DNA of 64,000 bases from Phycisphaerae bacterium (GCA_022072405.1 JAJVHX010000012.1:87807-151806); one strand, 5' to 3'; counted from the stretch's first letter, positions 1 to 10,545 are shown. Numbers and translations are program-made. The notes: a model not told the origin generated them from the sequence alone.

Positions 1-1614
1 AATGTCCTGGTCGCCTTCATGACCTTCGACGGCTACAACTTCGAGGACGCGATCCTGGTCAGCCAGCGACTGGTCCGAGATGACGCCTACACCAGCATCC
101 ACATTGACGAACACGAGGTGGAAATCCGCGAGACCAAGCTGGGCCGCGAAGAATTCACCCGCGACATTCCCAATGTCTCCGAAAAAGCCCTGCGTAATCT
201 CGATGAATATGGCATCGTGCAGATCGGGACGCGCGTCGGACCCGGTGACATTCTGGTCGGCAAGGTCAGCCCCAAAAGCAAAAGCGAGCTGACTCCCGAA
301 GAAAAACTGCTCCATGCCATTTTCGGGCGGGCGGGCGAAGATGTGAAAAATGATTCGCTCGAGCTGCCCGCCGGTGAAGAAGGCATCGTGATCGGGGCGA
401 AGCGTTTCAGCCGCCGTATGCACATGACGGATGATCAGAAGAAAGAACTGGCCCGTCATATCAAGGAATATGAGGCGCAGTGCAATCTCCGCATGATCGA
501 AATCTTCCGCAACCTTGCTGCCGAAGCCGAGCGCCAGGTGGATGAGCCGCTGGTCGATCCCAACACTCGTCAACGCATCGGCAAGAGCGAGGATGAGGAA
601 GTGATCATCGAGCAGATCAGCTCGCTGGAAGAAATGCTCAAGACCCGGCAGATACGCTGGGTGAAAAACGTCGCCAGCCGCGACAAGGTTCTGGCGGTGG
701 TGGATAAATACTGGCCGCTGGTCAAAGAGGAAAAGGAAGAGAAGGCCCGCAAAGTGGCCCAGATGAAGCGCGGCGACGAACTGCCCTCCGGTGTGCTGGA
801 AATGGTCAAGGTCTACATCGCCACCAAGCGCCAGCTGTCGGTGGGTGACAAGATGGCCGGACGTCACGGTAACAAGGGCGTCATCGCCCGCATACTTCCC
901 GAAGAGGATATGCCGTTTCTCGAAGATGGCACACCGGTCGATATCGTGCTGAATCCGCTGGGCGTCCCCAGCCGTATGAACGTCGGCCAGATTCTGGAAA
1001 CGCATCTGGGCTGGGCGGCGGCGGTGCTGGGCTTCCAGGCGGTGACACCGGTCTTCGACGGGGCCACTGAAGATGAAATTCACGACCTGGTGCAGCAAGC
1101 CAATACTCATGTCCGCAAACGTCGCGAACAGCGGGAGGTCGTGCAGGAAGCGGGCCTGTCCCGCGAGCTGCTGGCCGAAATGCCCCGCGGCGGCAAGGTC
1201 ACGCTCTATGATGGCCGGACCGGCGAACCGCTCGATCAGCGGGTCACGGTCGGCTACATCTATATGATGAAACTGCATCACCTGGTGGATGACAAGATTC
1301 ACGCCCGCTCCACCGGCCCCTACAGCCTCATCACCCAGCAACCACTGGGCGGCAAGGCTCGGACCGGCGGGCAGCGTTTCGGCGAGATGGAAGTGTGGGG
1401 CCTGGAAGCTTATGGCGCCGCTTACATCCTGCAGGAACTGCTCACCGTCAAGAGCGACGATGTCGAAGGCCGCACCAAGATTTATGAGTCGATGGTTAAG
1501 GGCATGAATTCCCTCGAAGCCGGTACTCCGGTTTCCTTCGATGTGTTATGTAACGAAATCAAGGGGCTGGGTCTGAACATTCAGCTGGAGAAAAAACGCG
1601 TCGCCAGTTTCTAA
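1..1614 (+). CDS. rpoB: RNA polymerase beta subunit, C-terminal part (5' truncated by window edge)
   Basis: This is the catalytic-side C-terminal portion of the RNA polymerase beta subunit. The reading frame is open from base 1, beginning NVLVAFM and then [10 protein letters not shown], so the ATG at 19 in the ORF track is an internal Met and the true start lies upstream of the window. Conserved beta-subunit blocks are visible: KLLHAIFG, the switch and clamp region around [11 protein letters not shown], the segment [19 protein letters not shown], and the C-terminal clamp segment [20 protein letters not shown]. The end ..[12 protein letters not shown] resembles the usual short beta tail. A GNAT-like gene starts 25 bases after the stop, and rpoC follows, so these genes are probably co-transcribed. 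Identification is certain; only the N-terminal half is missing. Confidence 0.98.
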   Translation, partial: NVLVAFMTFDGYNFEDAILVSQRLVRDDAYTSIHIDEHEVEIRETKLGREEFTRDIPNVSEKALRNLDEYGIVQIGTRVGPGDILVGKVSPKSKSELTPEEKLLHAIFGRAGEDVKNDSLELPAGEEGIVIGAKRFSRRMHMTDDQKKELARHIKEYEAQCNLRMIEIFRNLAAEAERQVDEPLVDPNTRQRIGKSEDEEVIIEQISSLEEMLKTRQIRWVKNVASRDKVLAVVDKYWPLVKEEKEEKARKVAQMKRGDELPSGVLEMVKVYIATKRQLSVGDKMAGRHGNKGVIARILPEEDMPFLEDGTPVDIVLNPLGVPSRMNVGQILETHLGWAAAVLGFQAVTPVFDGATEDEIHDLVQQANTHVRKRREQREVVQEAGLSRELLAEMPRGGKVTLYDGRTGEPLDQRVTVGYIYMMKLHHLVDDKIHARSTGPYSLITQQPLGGKARTGGQRFGEMEVWGLEAYGAAYILQELLTVKSDDVEGRTKIYESMVKGMNSLEAGTPVSFDVLCNEIKGLGLNIQLEKKRVASF

Positions 1615-1639
1615 GCGGCTGCGCGATGGGAGATGGACC

Positions 1640-2143
1640 ATGGCCGACACAACCAACATCGAATATGCAGTGGTCGATTCGATCGATGCTCAGGAGCTGC
1701 TCGATTTCTATTCACGGCAGAACCATCCGACGCGGGCCACCGGCTCGAACATCAGCCGCATGCTGAAAAACAGCCACTGTTTTGTCACCGCCCGCTGCAA
1801 CAAGAAACTGATCGGCGTGGGCCGCGGCGTGACGGACGGCGTGATCGGCTATCTGACCGAATGCAAGCTCGATCCCGATTACCAGGGTCCGGCGGCCATC
1901 ACCCGCCAGGACGGACGCATCGAACATGATGAGCATGGCATCGCCCGCGAAATCGCCCTGCGGATACTGAAATCGCTGATGGACTACGGCGTGGAGCGGA
2001 TCGACGTGGTGGCTTATGGCACGGAGGTCGATTTCTGCGAGGAACTGGGTTTTCGGCGCACACCCGGGCTGGTCACGTTGCAGATGAATCCTTCCAAACT
2101 GCTCGAAGTACTGGAGGGGTATCCGCTGATTACCGGCCGTTAA
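1640..2143 (+). CDS. GNAT-like N-acetyltransferase between rpoB and rpoC
   Basis: The 167-residue protein looks like a small GNAT-fold acetyltransferase. The central strand and helix IGVGRGVTDGVIGYLTECKLDPDYQG matches the region before the acetyl-CoA loop, and the end VDVVAYGTEV-FCEELGFRR matches the usual C-terminal 'F-Y-..-L-G-F' signature. The acetyl-CoA loop is unusual: after DPDYQG about 16 residues intervene before GIAREIALRIL, where a typical GNAT has Q-x-x-G-x-G continuously. A GGGAG Shine-Dalgarno stretch precedes the ATG by a few bases. It sits 25 bases after rpoB and 70 bases before rpoC, so it is likely co-transcribed with the core polymerase genes. The substrate is unknown. A role in modifying a transcription or translation protein is speculation from location only. 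Confidence 0.72.
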   Translation: MADTTNIEYAVVDSIDAQELLDFYSRQNHPTRATGSNISRMLKNSHCFVTARCNKKLIGVGRGVTDGVIGYLTECKLDPDYQGPAAITRQDGRIEHDEHGIAREIALRILKSLMDYGVERIDVVAYGTEVDFCEELGFRRTPGLVTLQMNPSKLLEVLEGYPLITGR

Positions 2144-2213
2144 ACGGCGGATGGACAGAATTGGATTTGGCGCCGGTTGCCTGAACCAGCGTTTTTGAAA
2201 AAAGGACGGATAC

Positions 2214-5200
2214 ATGGCGGAAAGCATTTACGATCGGATCAATGACTACGGCAGCGTGAAGATTCTGCTGGCTTCGCCTAATGACATTCGCAGCTGGTCC
2301 TTCGGCGAAGTGAAAAAGCCGGAGACGATCAACTACCGGACCTATCGGCCGGAAAAAGATGGCCTGTTCTGCGAACGCATCTTCGGCCCGGAACGCGACT
2401 GGGAATGTGCCTGCGGCAAATATAAAGGCACGAAGCACAAGGGCATCATCTGCGATCGTTGCCAGGTGAAAGTGACCCACTCCCGCGTCCGTCGCAAGCG
2501 CATGGGTCATATCAATCTTGCGGCACCGGTGGTCCATATCTGGTTTTTCAAGTCCATGCCCAGCCGCCTGGGCAACCTGCTCGATATGAAAACCAGCGAC
2601 CTGGAAAAGATCATTTATTTCCAGGATTACGCGGTGATCGATCCGGGTGATACGCCGCTCAAACCCAAGCAGGTGCTGACCGAAGAAGAATATCGCGCCG
2701 CCCTTGATAAATACGGCGGTCGGTTCAAGGCCGGCATGGGCGCCGAAGCCGTCCGCGAATTGTTGCGCACGCTCAATCTGGAAACGCTTTCGGTGGACCT
2801 GCGCGAAGCGATCAACAAGACCAACAGCAAGCAGAAAGCCAAGGATCTGATCAAGCGGCTGAAGATCGTCGAAGCGCTCCGCACCAGTGAGAACCAGTCG
2901 GAATGGATGGTGATGGAAGTGGTGCCGGTCATACCGCCCGACCTGCGGCCGCTCGTGCTGCTGGAAAGCGGCAATTTCGCCACCAGCGACCTGAACGATC
3001 TCTACCGCCGCATCATCAACCGCAATAACCGATTGAAGAAACTGGTCGATCTCAATGCTCCGGAAGTGATCATCCGCAACGAAAAGCGCATGCTGCAGCA
3101 GGCGGTCGACGCCCTGTTTGATAATGGTCGCTGCCGCCGGCCGGTGCTGGGTTCGTCGAATCGGCCGCTCAAGTCGCTGACCGATATGATCAAGGGTAAA
3201 CAGGGGCGTTTCCGCGAAAACCTGCTAGGTAAGCGCGTCGATTATTCCGCCCGTTCGGTGATCGTGGTCGGCCCGGAACTGAAGCTCTGGCAATGCGGTC
3301 TGCCCAAGAAAATCGCCCTGGAATTGTTCCAGCCTTTCATTATCCGCAAGCTGCGCGAACGCGGTCTGGCGGACACCATCAAAAGCGCCAAAAAAATGCT
3401 GGAACGCCGCGACCAGGAGATCTGGGACATTCTCGAAGAAGTGATCTATCAGCATCCGGTACTGCTCAATCGCGCCCCCACGCTGCATCGCATGGGTATC
3501 CAGGCGTTTGAGCCGGTGCTGGTCGAAGGCAACGCCATCAAAATTCATCCGCTGGTATGCAAGGGTTTCAACGCGGATTTCGACGGCGATCAGATGGCGG
3601 TCCACCTGCCGCTTTCGGTTGAAGCCCAGGTCGAGGCCCACACACTGATGATGGCGACGAACAACATTTTCGGGCCGGCCAACGGCAACCCGATCATGTC
3701 GCCTTCGCAGGATATCGTTCTGGGTATTTATTACCTGACTTTCGAGCGGTTGGGCCAGGATAAGGATCCGAAGAAGCTCAAGGCCTTCCATCATCTGCAC
3801 GAAGCGATCATGGCCTATAACCTGGGTCGCATCAACGTTCACGAATTCATTCGCGTACGTGTGTCCCGCAAGATGATGGTCAACGCTCACAAGGATGAAG
3901 CGATTTCCACACCCAAGAATGGCGTCATTGTCACCACGGTCGGACGGTTGATGTTCAATGACATCCTCCACCCGGAGATGCCTTTCTATAATTATCCGCT
4001 CTCCAGCAAGGGGGCTTCGCGGGTGATTGCGGATTGCCACGGCTTGCTCGGTCGGGCGGAAACGATCGACCTGCTGGATCGCATCAAGGAGACCGGCTTC
4101 AAGCACAGCACGCTGGCGGGATTGTCCTTCGGGGTGCGCGACATGCGCGTGCCCGCCGCCAAGGGCAAGATCATCGACTCCGCTCAGAAAAAGGTTGATC
4201 GCATCGAACGGGATTACCAGCAGGGAGCGTTGACCGAACTGGAACGCTACAACCAGCTCATCGACGTCTGGATTCATGCCCGCGAACTGGTCACCGAAGA
4301 AATGCTCAAGGAGCTGAAGAACGACTTCCGCGATGATCATGGCAACTATATCACCATCGATCAGTCCAAGGGTTCACACTATATCAATCCAATTTTCCTG
4401 ATGGTCGATTCCGGTGCTCGTGGCTCGGTCGATCAGATTCGTCAGCTCGCCGGCATGCGGGCTTTGATGGCCAAGCCCTCCGGCGAGATCATCGAAACAC
4501 CGATCAAGTCCAACTTCCGCGAAGGGCTGAGTGTGCTGGAATATTTCAGCTCGACCCACGGCGCTCGTAAAGGTCTCGCCGATACCGCCTTGAAAACCGC
4601 CGACTCCGGTTATCTGACGCGAAAGCTGGCCGATGTGGCCCAGAACGTGATCGTCAGCGAACTGGAATGCGGCACGATCCAGGGCATTACCAAGAGCGCC
4701 ATCTATAAAGGCGAGCAGATCGAAATTCCGTTGCGTGATCAGGTCATTGGTCGAACGGCCCGCGATCCGATTCGTAATCCGATCACCGATGAGCTGATCG
4801 TTGCTGAGAATCAGATCATTAACCGCGAAATCGCCATGAAGATTGAAGCACTCGGGCTCGATGTCATTCGCATCCGCAGCCCGCTGACCTGCGAATCGGC
4901 CATGGGCGTATGTGGCCGTTGTTACGGGCTGGATATGTCCACCGGCCAGATGGTCGAAGAAGGTCTGGCGGTCGGCATCATGGCGGCCCAGTCGATCGGC
5001 GAACCCGGCACGCAGCTGACCATGCGAACCTTCCATACCGGTGGTGTGGCTTCGCACGCCGTTCTCGAAAATCAGATTTTCTGCGCGCAGGGTGGTGTCG
5101 TCGCCTTCCACAACCTCAACGTGGTGGAAGTGCCCGATCCGCAGGGCGGAAAAGCCCGGCTGGTAGCACTCAAGCGTAACGGTGAAATCGCCATCAATGA

Positions 5201-6692
5201 CGACAAAGGTCGAGAACTGGAACGTTACAAGGTGCCTTATGGCAGTGAAGTACTCGCCGGGCCCGGCGACCGGGTCGGACCGCGTACCGCCATCTGTCAG
5301 TGGGATCCGCACCTTACCCCGATCCTCGCAGAAGTCGGCGGTTTCGTCCGTTTCCAGGATATCGTGGAAGGTGAAACCGTCCGACTGGAACAGGAACGGG
5401 CCAGCGCCAAATATGTGGTCATCGAACACAAAGGCGAGCGCCATCCGCAGATCATCATCGAGGATAAGAACGGCGCGGTGCTCGACTATCACTACCTACC
5501 GGCCAAGGCCCGCGTCGAAGTGCAGGAAGGTGACGAGATCGTGCCCGGCTCACTGCTGGCCCGCCAGCCTCGTGCCATGACCGGTACCCAGGACATCACC
5601 GGCGGTTTGCCGCGCGTGACGGAAATCTTCGAAGCCCGCAAACCGCGCGAGCCTGCCGTCATGGCGGAAATCTCCGGTACGGTTGAAATCCGCTCCGACA
5701 AACGCCGCAACAAGATGACCATCGTCATCCGCAGCGAATCGGGTATCGAGAAGGAACACCATGTCCCGCAGGATAAGCAGCTACTGGTGCACGCCGGCGA
5801 TTATGTCGCTGCGGGTGATCCGCTCATTGAAGGTCCGCTGATTCCGCATGATATTCTGCGGATCAAAGGTGAGGACGCACTCTTCAATTATCTGCTGGCT
5901 GAAGTGCAGGCGGTCTATCGGGCCCAGAATGTGACCATCAACGATAAACATATCGAGACCATTCTGGCCCAGATGCTCCGCAAGGTGCGCGTGGAGAATC
6001 CCGGCGATTCGCGCTTTCTGCCCGGGGAAGTGGTCGATAAAAATCACTTTAAGGAAGAGAACAATCGCCTCACCCGTAGCATTAAGATTGCCGATGTGGG
6101 GGATACGGAACTGAGATTGGGCGACGTGCTCTCCAAGTCGGAACTGTCGGAAGTCAATGAGAAGGTAGAGGAAGAAGGCGGTGCGCCAGCCAAGGGCAAG
6201 AAACCCAAACCGGCTGCCGCGCGCACGCTGCTGCTGGGGATTACCAAGGCCAGCCTGCAGAGTGAATCGTTCCTCAGTGCGGCTTCCTTCCAGGAGACCA
6301 CCAAGGTACTGACCGAGGCGGCGCTTGCGGGAGCGATTGATAATCTCCGTGGCCTGAAGGAAAACGTCACGCTCGGTCACCTCATCCCGGCGGGCACCGG
6401 CTTCAAACCCTATCTGGATCTGAGGATCAAGTGTGTGGGTGAACCGATGCCGGAGAAAAAGGAAATTCCCACCACCGTGGAGTTTGAAGAAGTGGAAGCG
6501 CCGACTGCCGCCTCACCGTTTGCCATGGTGCCGGCAGATAATCTGCAGGGTGCTGCAGTAGACATGCGCTCCAATTCGGAACTCTCCGCGGCGGTCTCGT
6601 CTCTGCTACCGCTCGACAACCTGAGTCGCCGGCGAGAGCAGGCGCAATCCATGATGAAGCCGCTCGAAGAGAATGATGCAGAAGACGAATAA
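2214..6692 (+). CDS. rpoC: RNA polymerase beta' subunit
   Basis: This encodes the largest subunit of RNA polymerase, which carries the catalytic magnesium-binding aspartates in [15 protein letters not shown] (about residues 453-467). The N-terminal zinc finger is present as CACGKYKG...CDRC (about residues 61-80), and the second zinc site as [13 protein letters not shown]. The trigger-loop region [24 protein letters not shown] is intact. The product is 1492 residues. Its C-terminus carries an acidic and low-complexity tail of about 75 residues after the family's normal end near [14 protein letters not shown], plus a Lys/Pro/Ala-rich linker (about residues 1325-1337). An AAAGGAC ribosome-binding site lies upstream of the ATG. 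Transcription probably ends at the strong terminator 30 bases downstream. Confidence 0.99.
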   Translation: MAESIYDRINDYGSVKILLASPNDIRSWSFGEVKKPETINYRTYRPEKDGLFCERIFGPERDWECACGKYKGTKHKGIICDRCQVKVTHSRVRRKRMGHINLAAPVVHIWFFKSMPSRLGNLLDMKTSDLEKIIYFQDYAVIDPGDTPLKPKQVLTEEEYRAALDKYGGRFKAGMGAEAVRELLRTLNLETLSVDLREAINKTNSKQKAKDLIKRLKIVEALRTSENQSEWMVMEVVPVIPPDLRPLVLLESGNFATSDLNDLYRRIINRNNRLKKLVDLNAPEVIIRNEKRMLQQAVDALFDNGRCRRPVLGSSNRPLKSLTDMIKGKQGRFRENLLGKRVDYSARSVIVVGPELKLWQCGLPKKIALELFQPFIIRKLRERGLADTIKSAKKMLERRDQEIWDILEEVIYQHPVLLNRAPTLHRMGIQAFEPVLVEGNAIKIHPLVCKGFNADFDGDQMAVHLPLSVEAQVEAHTLMMATNNIFGPANGNPIMSPSQDIVLGIYYLTFERLGQDKDPKKLKAFHHLHEAIMAYNLGRINVHEFIRVRVSRKMMVNAHKDEAISTPKNGVIVTTVGRLMFNDILHPEMPFYNYPLSSKGASRVIADCHGLLGRAETIDLLDRIKETGFKHSTLAGLSFGVRDMRVPAAKGKIIDSAQKKVDRIERDYQQGALTELERYNQLIDVWIHARELVTEEMLKELKNDFRDDHGNYITIDQSKGSHYINPIFLMVDSGARGSVDQIRQLAGMRALMAKPSGEIIETPIKSNFREGLSVLEYFSSTHGARKGLADTALKTADSGYLTRKLADVAQNVIVSELECGTIQGITKSAIYKGEQIEIPLRDQVIGRTARDPIRNPITDELIVAENQIINREIAMKIEALGLDVIRIRSPLTCESAMGVCGRCYGLDMSTGQMVEEGLAVGIMAAQSIGEPGTQLTMRTFHTGGVASHAVLENQIFCAQGGVVAFHNLNVVEVPDPQGGKARLVALKRNGEIAINDDKGRELERYKVPYGSEVLAGPGDRVGPRTAICQWDPHLTPILAEVGGFVRFQDIVEGETVRLEQERASAKYVVIEHKGERHPQIIIEDKNGAVLDYHYLPAKARVEVQEGDEIVPGSLLARQPRAMTGTQDITGGLPRVTEIFEARKPREPAVMAEISGTVEIRSDKRRNKMTIVIRSESGIEKEHHVPQDKQLLVHAGDYVAAGDPLIEGPLIPHDILRIKGEDALFNYLLAEVQAVYRAQNVTINDKHIETILAQMLRKVRVENPGDSRFLPGEVVDKNHFKEENNRLTRSIKIADVGDTELRLGDVLSKSELSEVNEKVEEEGGAPAKGKKPKPAAARTLLLGITKASLQSESFLSAASFQETTKVLTEAALAGAIDNLRGLKENVTLGHLIPAGTGFKPYLDLRIKCVGEPMPEKKEIPTTVEFEEVEAPTAASPFAMVPADNLQGAAVDMRSNSELSAAVSSLLPLDNLSRRREQAQSMMKPLEENDAEDE

Positions 6693-6722
6693 TTCATTCG
6701 TTGATCATCTGATTACCCTACT

Positions 6723-6754
6723 GCGACCGACAGCGATTGTCGGTCGCTTTTTTT
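6723..6754 (+). terminator. Intrinsic terminator of the rpoB-rpoC operon
   Basis: A perfect 10-bp stem (GCGACCGACA paired with TGTCGGTCGC) with a 5-base loop is followed directly by seven T residues. It starts 30 bases after the rpoC stop, and so fits a Rho-independent terminator for the polymerase operon. Confidence 0.93.
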
Positions 6755-6778
6755 ATGATTTTTTTCAGCACATTCAGA

Positions 6779-6796
6779 GTGACATATATATGTCAC
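6779..6796. promoter_or_regulatory. 18-bp perfect palindrome in AT-rich intergenic region
   Basis: The sequence GTGACATATATATGTCAC is a perfect palindrome. It lies in the 207-base AT-rich gap between the rpoC terminator and the ABC-GNAT fusion gene. Its length, symmetry and position suggest a binding site for a dimeric regulator of the downstream gene. No matching regulator is encoded next to it, and apart from this palindrome I see nothing else in the gap. Confidence 0.4.
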
Positions 6797-6961
6797 CGGT
6801 TCGTAACTATGTACTCGCTCAGTGATAATGGCTGATTGAAAATCAGGTAACCACAATTAGTAGTATGGCTCATGGAATAAGTACAATATTAGGTATATGT
6901 TCGTATTGTTATGTCGCGGGTAAATTGGCATTAACATTAAGAACCACAATCGGATATAAAA

Positions 6962-8461
6962 ATGAAATCGCGATCCAAACATGATGTTGAAATAGATCGC
7001 CGCCGCCGGCGTAAAACGAATCATTCACCGGCTAACGCTAATCCGGGAAGACTGGATGCGGAGAACCGTGACACCGAGCCGATCCATGATCCTCATCATC
7101 CTGATAACCGAGGGCACGCTGCATTGCTTTCGGTCATGCATCAACCGGCACCCCGACGGATGACGCAGCGTGTGTCGGAAGTGTGCCAGTTATTTGGAAT
7201 ATTGCCGGACGCCCAGCCGGTTCCGGTCATTGAAAATCTCGCCCTGCAACTTCAGCCCGGAACGCTCACGCTGCTGACCGGACCATCGGGATGCGGAAAA
7301 TCTTCGGTGCTCACGGCGCTGCAGCAGCGATTTCCGCAAGCTCGCGCGGTACATCTCGCGCAACTGCCGCGCCAGCGCTCGATTGTTGATATGGTGGGGG
7401 CACGACGCCCGCTGGCGGAAACTCTGAAGCTGCTCACCGCCTGTGCGCTGGGTGAACCGCGCCTGTGGTTGCGTCACATTGATGAACTTTCCTCCGGTGA
7501 GCAGTTTCGGGCCACGTTGGCCTGGTGTATCGATCAGCAGCAGCGCGACGGTCAGCAGGGTTTATTACTGGCCGATGAATTCGGTGCCATTCTGCATCGC
7601 CGCGCCGCCCAAGCCATCGCCTACAATCTGCGAAAACTGGTGACCGATTGGCAGCTGACGGTGGTGCTGGCGACGACCCATTCCGACCTGGTGACGGATC
7701 TGCAGCCTGATTATCACATTGAACTGAATGAACCAATCGGCCACTCCGCACCGCGCCGTCCGATTGTCCGCAAGCCGATCAGTTTCCTTCGACGGCTGGA
7801 GATTGTACCCGGCGGCAAGGCGGATTACCTCGATTTCGCCGCCATGCATTATCGCCGTACCGATGAACTGGGCTTCGTCGACTGTGTTTTTGTGCTCCGT
7901 GAAAAAAGCAGCGGTGAAAAACTGGGAATCGTCGTTTATTCCCATCCGCCGCTGGAGCTGTATCTGCGCAATAAAGCAACCAACGATCGCTTCAAACGCC
8001 AGCCACAACTGCTTAACCGCGAGATGCGGATTTTGCGGCGGCTGGTAGTGCATCCAGATGTACGCGGTTGTGGTTTGGGCCATTACCTGGTGCGGAAAAC
8101 CCTGCCGCGGGTTGGCACGCCCTTTATTGAATGTCTGGCGGGGATGGGGGCGGTCAACCCGGTGTTTGAGCGGGACGGTATGAAATTGATCGGAGCATGT
8201 CCCACGCCAGCTAATCGGCGGAAACATCTGGAAGCATTGCAGACGCTGGGAGTTGACCCCTGGGGACCGGATTTCGTCGCCCAGACGATCCGCCGGCCGC
8301 GCGTCCGCCGCATCGTCGCCCGGCTGGTATATGACTGGTATCAAGCCACCACCGGCCACGGCGAGCAACGCGTTGCCCGTCAAAGCCCTGAATTTCTCGC
8401 ACAGACTTTTCGCGGATTAATCGGCAACCGCCCCCTCTATTATCTCTGGCAAGGCGCCTAA
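6962..8461 (+). CDS. ABC-type ATPase fused to a GNAT acetyltransferase domain (COG2401-like)
   Basis: The protein joins a soluble ABC-type ATPase to a C-terminal acetyltransferase-like domain, the arrangement described for COG2401. The ATPase half shows Walker A GPSGCGKSS (about residues 106-114), a signature-like LSSGEQFR (about 176-183) and a Walker B GLLLADEFG (about 200-208). The second half has a V-H-P-D-V-R-G-C-G-L-G acetyl-CoA loop (about residues 362-372) and an 'NPVFERDGMKLIG' end. There are no membrane segments, so it is not a transporter. The first 55 or so residues are charged and unlike a domain. Met59 (7136) and Met67 (7160) are alternative starts, since no clear ribosome-binding site precedes 6962. 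Related proteins are known from archaea and phages, but their function is unresolved. It stands alone after a terminator and before the kdp region. Confidence 0.82.
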   Translation: MKSRSKHDVEIDRRRRRKTNHSPANANPGRLDAENRDTEPIHDPHHPDNRGHAALLSVMHQPAPRRMTQRVSEVCQLFGILPDAQPVPVIENLALQLQPGTLTLLTGPSGCGKSSVLTALQQRFPQARAVHLAQLPRQRSIVDMVGARRPLAETLKLLTACALGEPRLWLRHIDELSSGEQFRATLAWCIDQQQRDGQQGLLLADEFGAILHRRAAQAIAYNLRKLVTDWQLTVVLATTHSDLVTDLQPDYHIELNEPIGHSAPRRPIVRKPISFLRRLEIVPGGKADYLDFAAMHYRRTDELGFVDCVFVLREKSSGEKLGIVVYSHPPLELYLRNKATNDRFKRQPQLLNREMRILRRLVVHPDVRGCGLGHYLVRKTLPRVGTPFIECLAGMGAVNPVFERDGMKLIGACPTPANRRKHLEALQTLGVDPWGPDFVAQTIRRPRVRRIVARLVYDWYQATTGHGEQRVARQSPEFLAQTFRGLIGNRPLYYLWQGA

Positions 8462-8474
8462 ACTCACTTCTGTA

Positions 8475-8511
8475 TTTACGGCATTTTTACGTGGTTATTG
8501 CCTGAATTTAC
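8475..8511. promoter_or_regulatory. Three phased TTTAC direct repeats upstream of the kdp operon
   Basis: TTTAC occurs at 8475, 8486 and 8507. The spacings of 11 and 21 bases place all three on about the same face of the helix. They lie 60-100 bases upstream of the first kdp reading frame, in the only gap before the operon. Since the operon encodes its own response regulator KdpE, these are candidate KdpE boxes. The link is inference from position and phasing. Confidence 0.3.
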
Positions 8512-8571
8512 AGCAATCATACGTCCACTACGCTATGCTTCTCTAAACGCCATTCATTGGAATTATTGCAC

Positions 8572-8652
8572 ATGGATATGGTCTATTTATTAATCGTGAT
8601 TGGATTCCTGGTGGTTTCGAATCTGATCGTGATCCACGCATTCAGGAAGTAG
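8572..8652 (+). CDS. 26-residue single-span membrane peptide before kdpF
   Basis: The short frame MDMVYLLIVIGFLVVSNLI.. followed by VIHAFRK encodes one hydrophobic span with a basic C-terminus. It is below the length limit of the ORF track. Its stop is only three bases before the kdpF ATG, and kdpF in turn abuts kdpA, so the three would be translationally coupled. No family is recognised. It could be a second small Kdp-associated peptide, since KdpF itself is a single-span stabiliser of the complex. Tight packing supports it, but chance cannot be excluded for a frame this short. Confidence 0.5.
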   Translation: MDMVYLLIVIGFLVVSNLIVIHAFRK

Positions 8653-8655
8653 GTA

Positions 8656-8745
8656 ATGAGTCCCATTTACGCTATCTGCGGTGTGGTTGCTGTACTGCTA
8701 CTAATTTATCTGTTTATCGCCATGCTCAGGCCGGAGTGGTTTTAA
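8656..8745 (+). CDS. kdpF: K+-transporting ATPase subunit KdpF
   Basis: This 29-residue single-span peptide begins MSPIYAICGVV and ends with the typical KdpF tail AMLRPEWF. KdpF is a small membrane subunit that stabilises the KdpFABC potassium pump. The stop codon is immediately followed by the kdpA ATG (TTTTAAATG), as is common in kdp operons. It is too short for the ORF track. The '..RPE.F' end and the position make the call secure. Confidence 0.88.
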   Translation: MSPIYAICGVVAVLLLIYLFIAMLRPEWF

Positions 8746-10533
8746 ATGACCAGTTGGACGATCATTCAATTTCTGATTTACCTGGCGGTATTGCTCCTGT
8801 GTGTAAAACCGTTGGGTAGTTATATGGCCGGCGTGTATGAAGGGCGGCTGTCGCGGCTGGGAAAACTATTCCACCCCCTTGAAAAACTGATCTATCGGTT
8901 GGGGGGTATCAAAGCCGATCTCGAGATGAACTGGAAGCAGTACGCGACTGCCATGCTGATGTTTCACGTGGCTGGCTTTGTCGTGCTTTACCTGATCCAG
9001 CGTTTTCAGGGTATGCTGCCATTAAACCCCGCACAACTGGGGGCGGTGACGCCGGACTGTTCGTTCAATACTGCGATCAGTTTCATTACCAATACCAACT
9101 GGCAGGGTTATGGTGGTGAAACCACCATGAGCTATTTCACGCAAATGAGTGGTCTGACGGTGCAGAATTTTGTTTCGGCGGCATCGGGTATGGCCATTCT
9201 GGTGGCCTTGATTCGAGGATTCGCCCGTAAACAAGCGAACAGCATTGGTAATTTCTGGGTCGATCTGACCCGCTCGACGGTTTATATCCTGCTGCCGTTG
9301 TCTATTGTTTTGACGCTGGGGCTGGTTTCACAGGGCGTGGTCCAAACCATGAAGCCCTATGTGTCGGTCGCGCTCCTCCAGCCGGTCACCATGGATCAGC
9401 CCAAACTCGATGATCAGGGACATCCGGTCAAGGATACCGATGATCAGCCGGTCATGGAACAAGTGACCATCAAAGAACAGACCTTGGCGGTCGGTCCGGC
9501 TGCGTCGCAGATCGCCATCAAAGAACTGGGCACGAATGGTGGAGGATATTTCAACGTCAACTCCGCTCATCCGTTTGAAAATGCCACGCCGTTATGTAAT
9601 TTTCTGGAAATGCTCTCCATTCTGTTGATCCCGGCGGCGCTCTGTTACACCTTCGGAAAGATGGTCGGTGATACGCGGCAGGGATGGGCGCTGCTCATCA
9701 CCATGGTGGTTGTATTTGTAGCCGCCTGGGTGGGTTGTCAAATGGCCGAACAAAACACTCATCCACAACTGGCTAGTCTGGGTGTCGATACGGCCGTCGG
9801 CAACATGGAAGGCAAAGAGGCGCGCTTCGGCGTAGCCAATTCCACGATCTGGGCCACGGCGACCACCTGTGCGTCGAATGGATCGGTCAACTCGATGCAC
9901 GATTCATATACCCCGCTGGGCGGGTTGATTCCCATGCTACTTATGCAACTTGGAGAAGTGATCTTTGGAGGTGTCGGTTCCGGATTATATGGTTTGCTGG
10001 TGTTCGTCCTGATCACGGTATTTATCGCCGGCTTGATGGTGGGTCGAACGCCGGAATATCTGGGCAAGAAAGTTGAAGCCTTTGAAATGAAAATGTCTTC
10101 GCTGGCGGTTCTGGCCCCGGCTCTTGCCGTATTGGTCGGAACAGCCATCGCGGTGATGACAACCCAGATCAACGCTTCAATATGCAATCCGTTGCCGCAT
10201 GGTTTTTCGCAGGCGCTTTACGCGTTTTCTTCAGCCTCCAATAACAACGGCAGCGCATTTGCCGGATTCGGCGCCAACAATCCCACGATGAACCTGCTCC
10301 TGGGACTGGTCATGCTGCTGGGCCGCTTCTGGGTCAAGATTCCGGTGATCGCCCTGGCAGGGGCACTGGCGTCCAAGAAATATGTCCCCACGACAGACGG
10401 CACGTTGCCGACGCATACGCCGCTGTTTATTGGGTTACTCATCAGTATGGTACTGATTGTGGGCGCGTTGATTTTTATTCCGGCGCTGGCGCTGGGGCCA
10501 ATCGCCGAGCACATGGAAGTGTTTGCAGGATAA
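8746..10533 (+). CDS. kdpA: K+-transporting ATPase potassium-binding subunit KdpA
   Basis: KdpA is the channel-like, potassium-selecting subunit of the high-affinity Kdp pump in the inner membrane. The 595-residue length is usual. The protein is highly hydrophobic, with about ten membrane segments, and shows family filter regions: TNTNWQGYGGE (about 115-125), LGTNGGGYFNVNSAHPFEN (about 262-280) and SSASNNNGSAFAGFG (about 492-506). An insertion rich in charged residues (about 215-245, QPKLDDQGHPVKDTDDQPV) lies in the periplasmic loop before the second filter, a region that varies in this family. It follows kdpF without a gap and is 12 bases upstream of kdpB. Confidence 0.98.
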   Translation: MTSWTIIQFLIYLAVLLLCVKPLGSYMAGVYEGRLSRLGKLFHPLEKLIYRLGGIKADLEMNWKQYATAMLMFHVAGFVVLYLIQRFQGMLPLNPAQLGAVTPDCSFNTAISFITNTNWQGYGGETTMSYFTQMSGLTVQNFVSAASGMAILVALIRGFARKQANSIGNFWVDLTRSTVYILLPLSIVLTLGLVSQGVVQTMKPYVSVALLQPVTMDQPKLDDQGHPVKDTDDQPVMEQVTIKEQTLAVGPAASQIAIKELGTNGGGYFNVNSAHPFENATPLCNFLEMLSILLIPAALCYTFGKMVGDTRQGWALLITMVVVFVAAWVGCQMAEQNTHPQLASLGVDTAVGNMEGKEARFGVANSTIWATATTCASNGSVNSMHDSYTPLGGLIPMLLMQLGEVIFGGVGSGLYGLLVFVLITVFIAGLMVGRTPEYLGKKVEAFEMKMSSLAVLAPALAVLVGTAIAVMTTQINASICNPLPHGFSQALYAFSSASNNNGSAFAGFGANNPTMNLLLGLVMLLGRFWVKIPVIALAGALASKKYVPTTDGTLPTHTPLFIGLLISMVLIVGALIFIPALALGPIAEHMEVFAG

Positions 10534-10545
10534 GGTAAGTGATTT

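Noticed and set aside
3225-5492. Two long minus-strand frames (371 and 372 residues) opposite rpoC
   Set aside because: They lie fully inside rpoC, have no recognisable motifs, and arise from the codon bias of the true gene.
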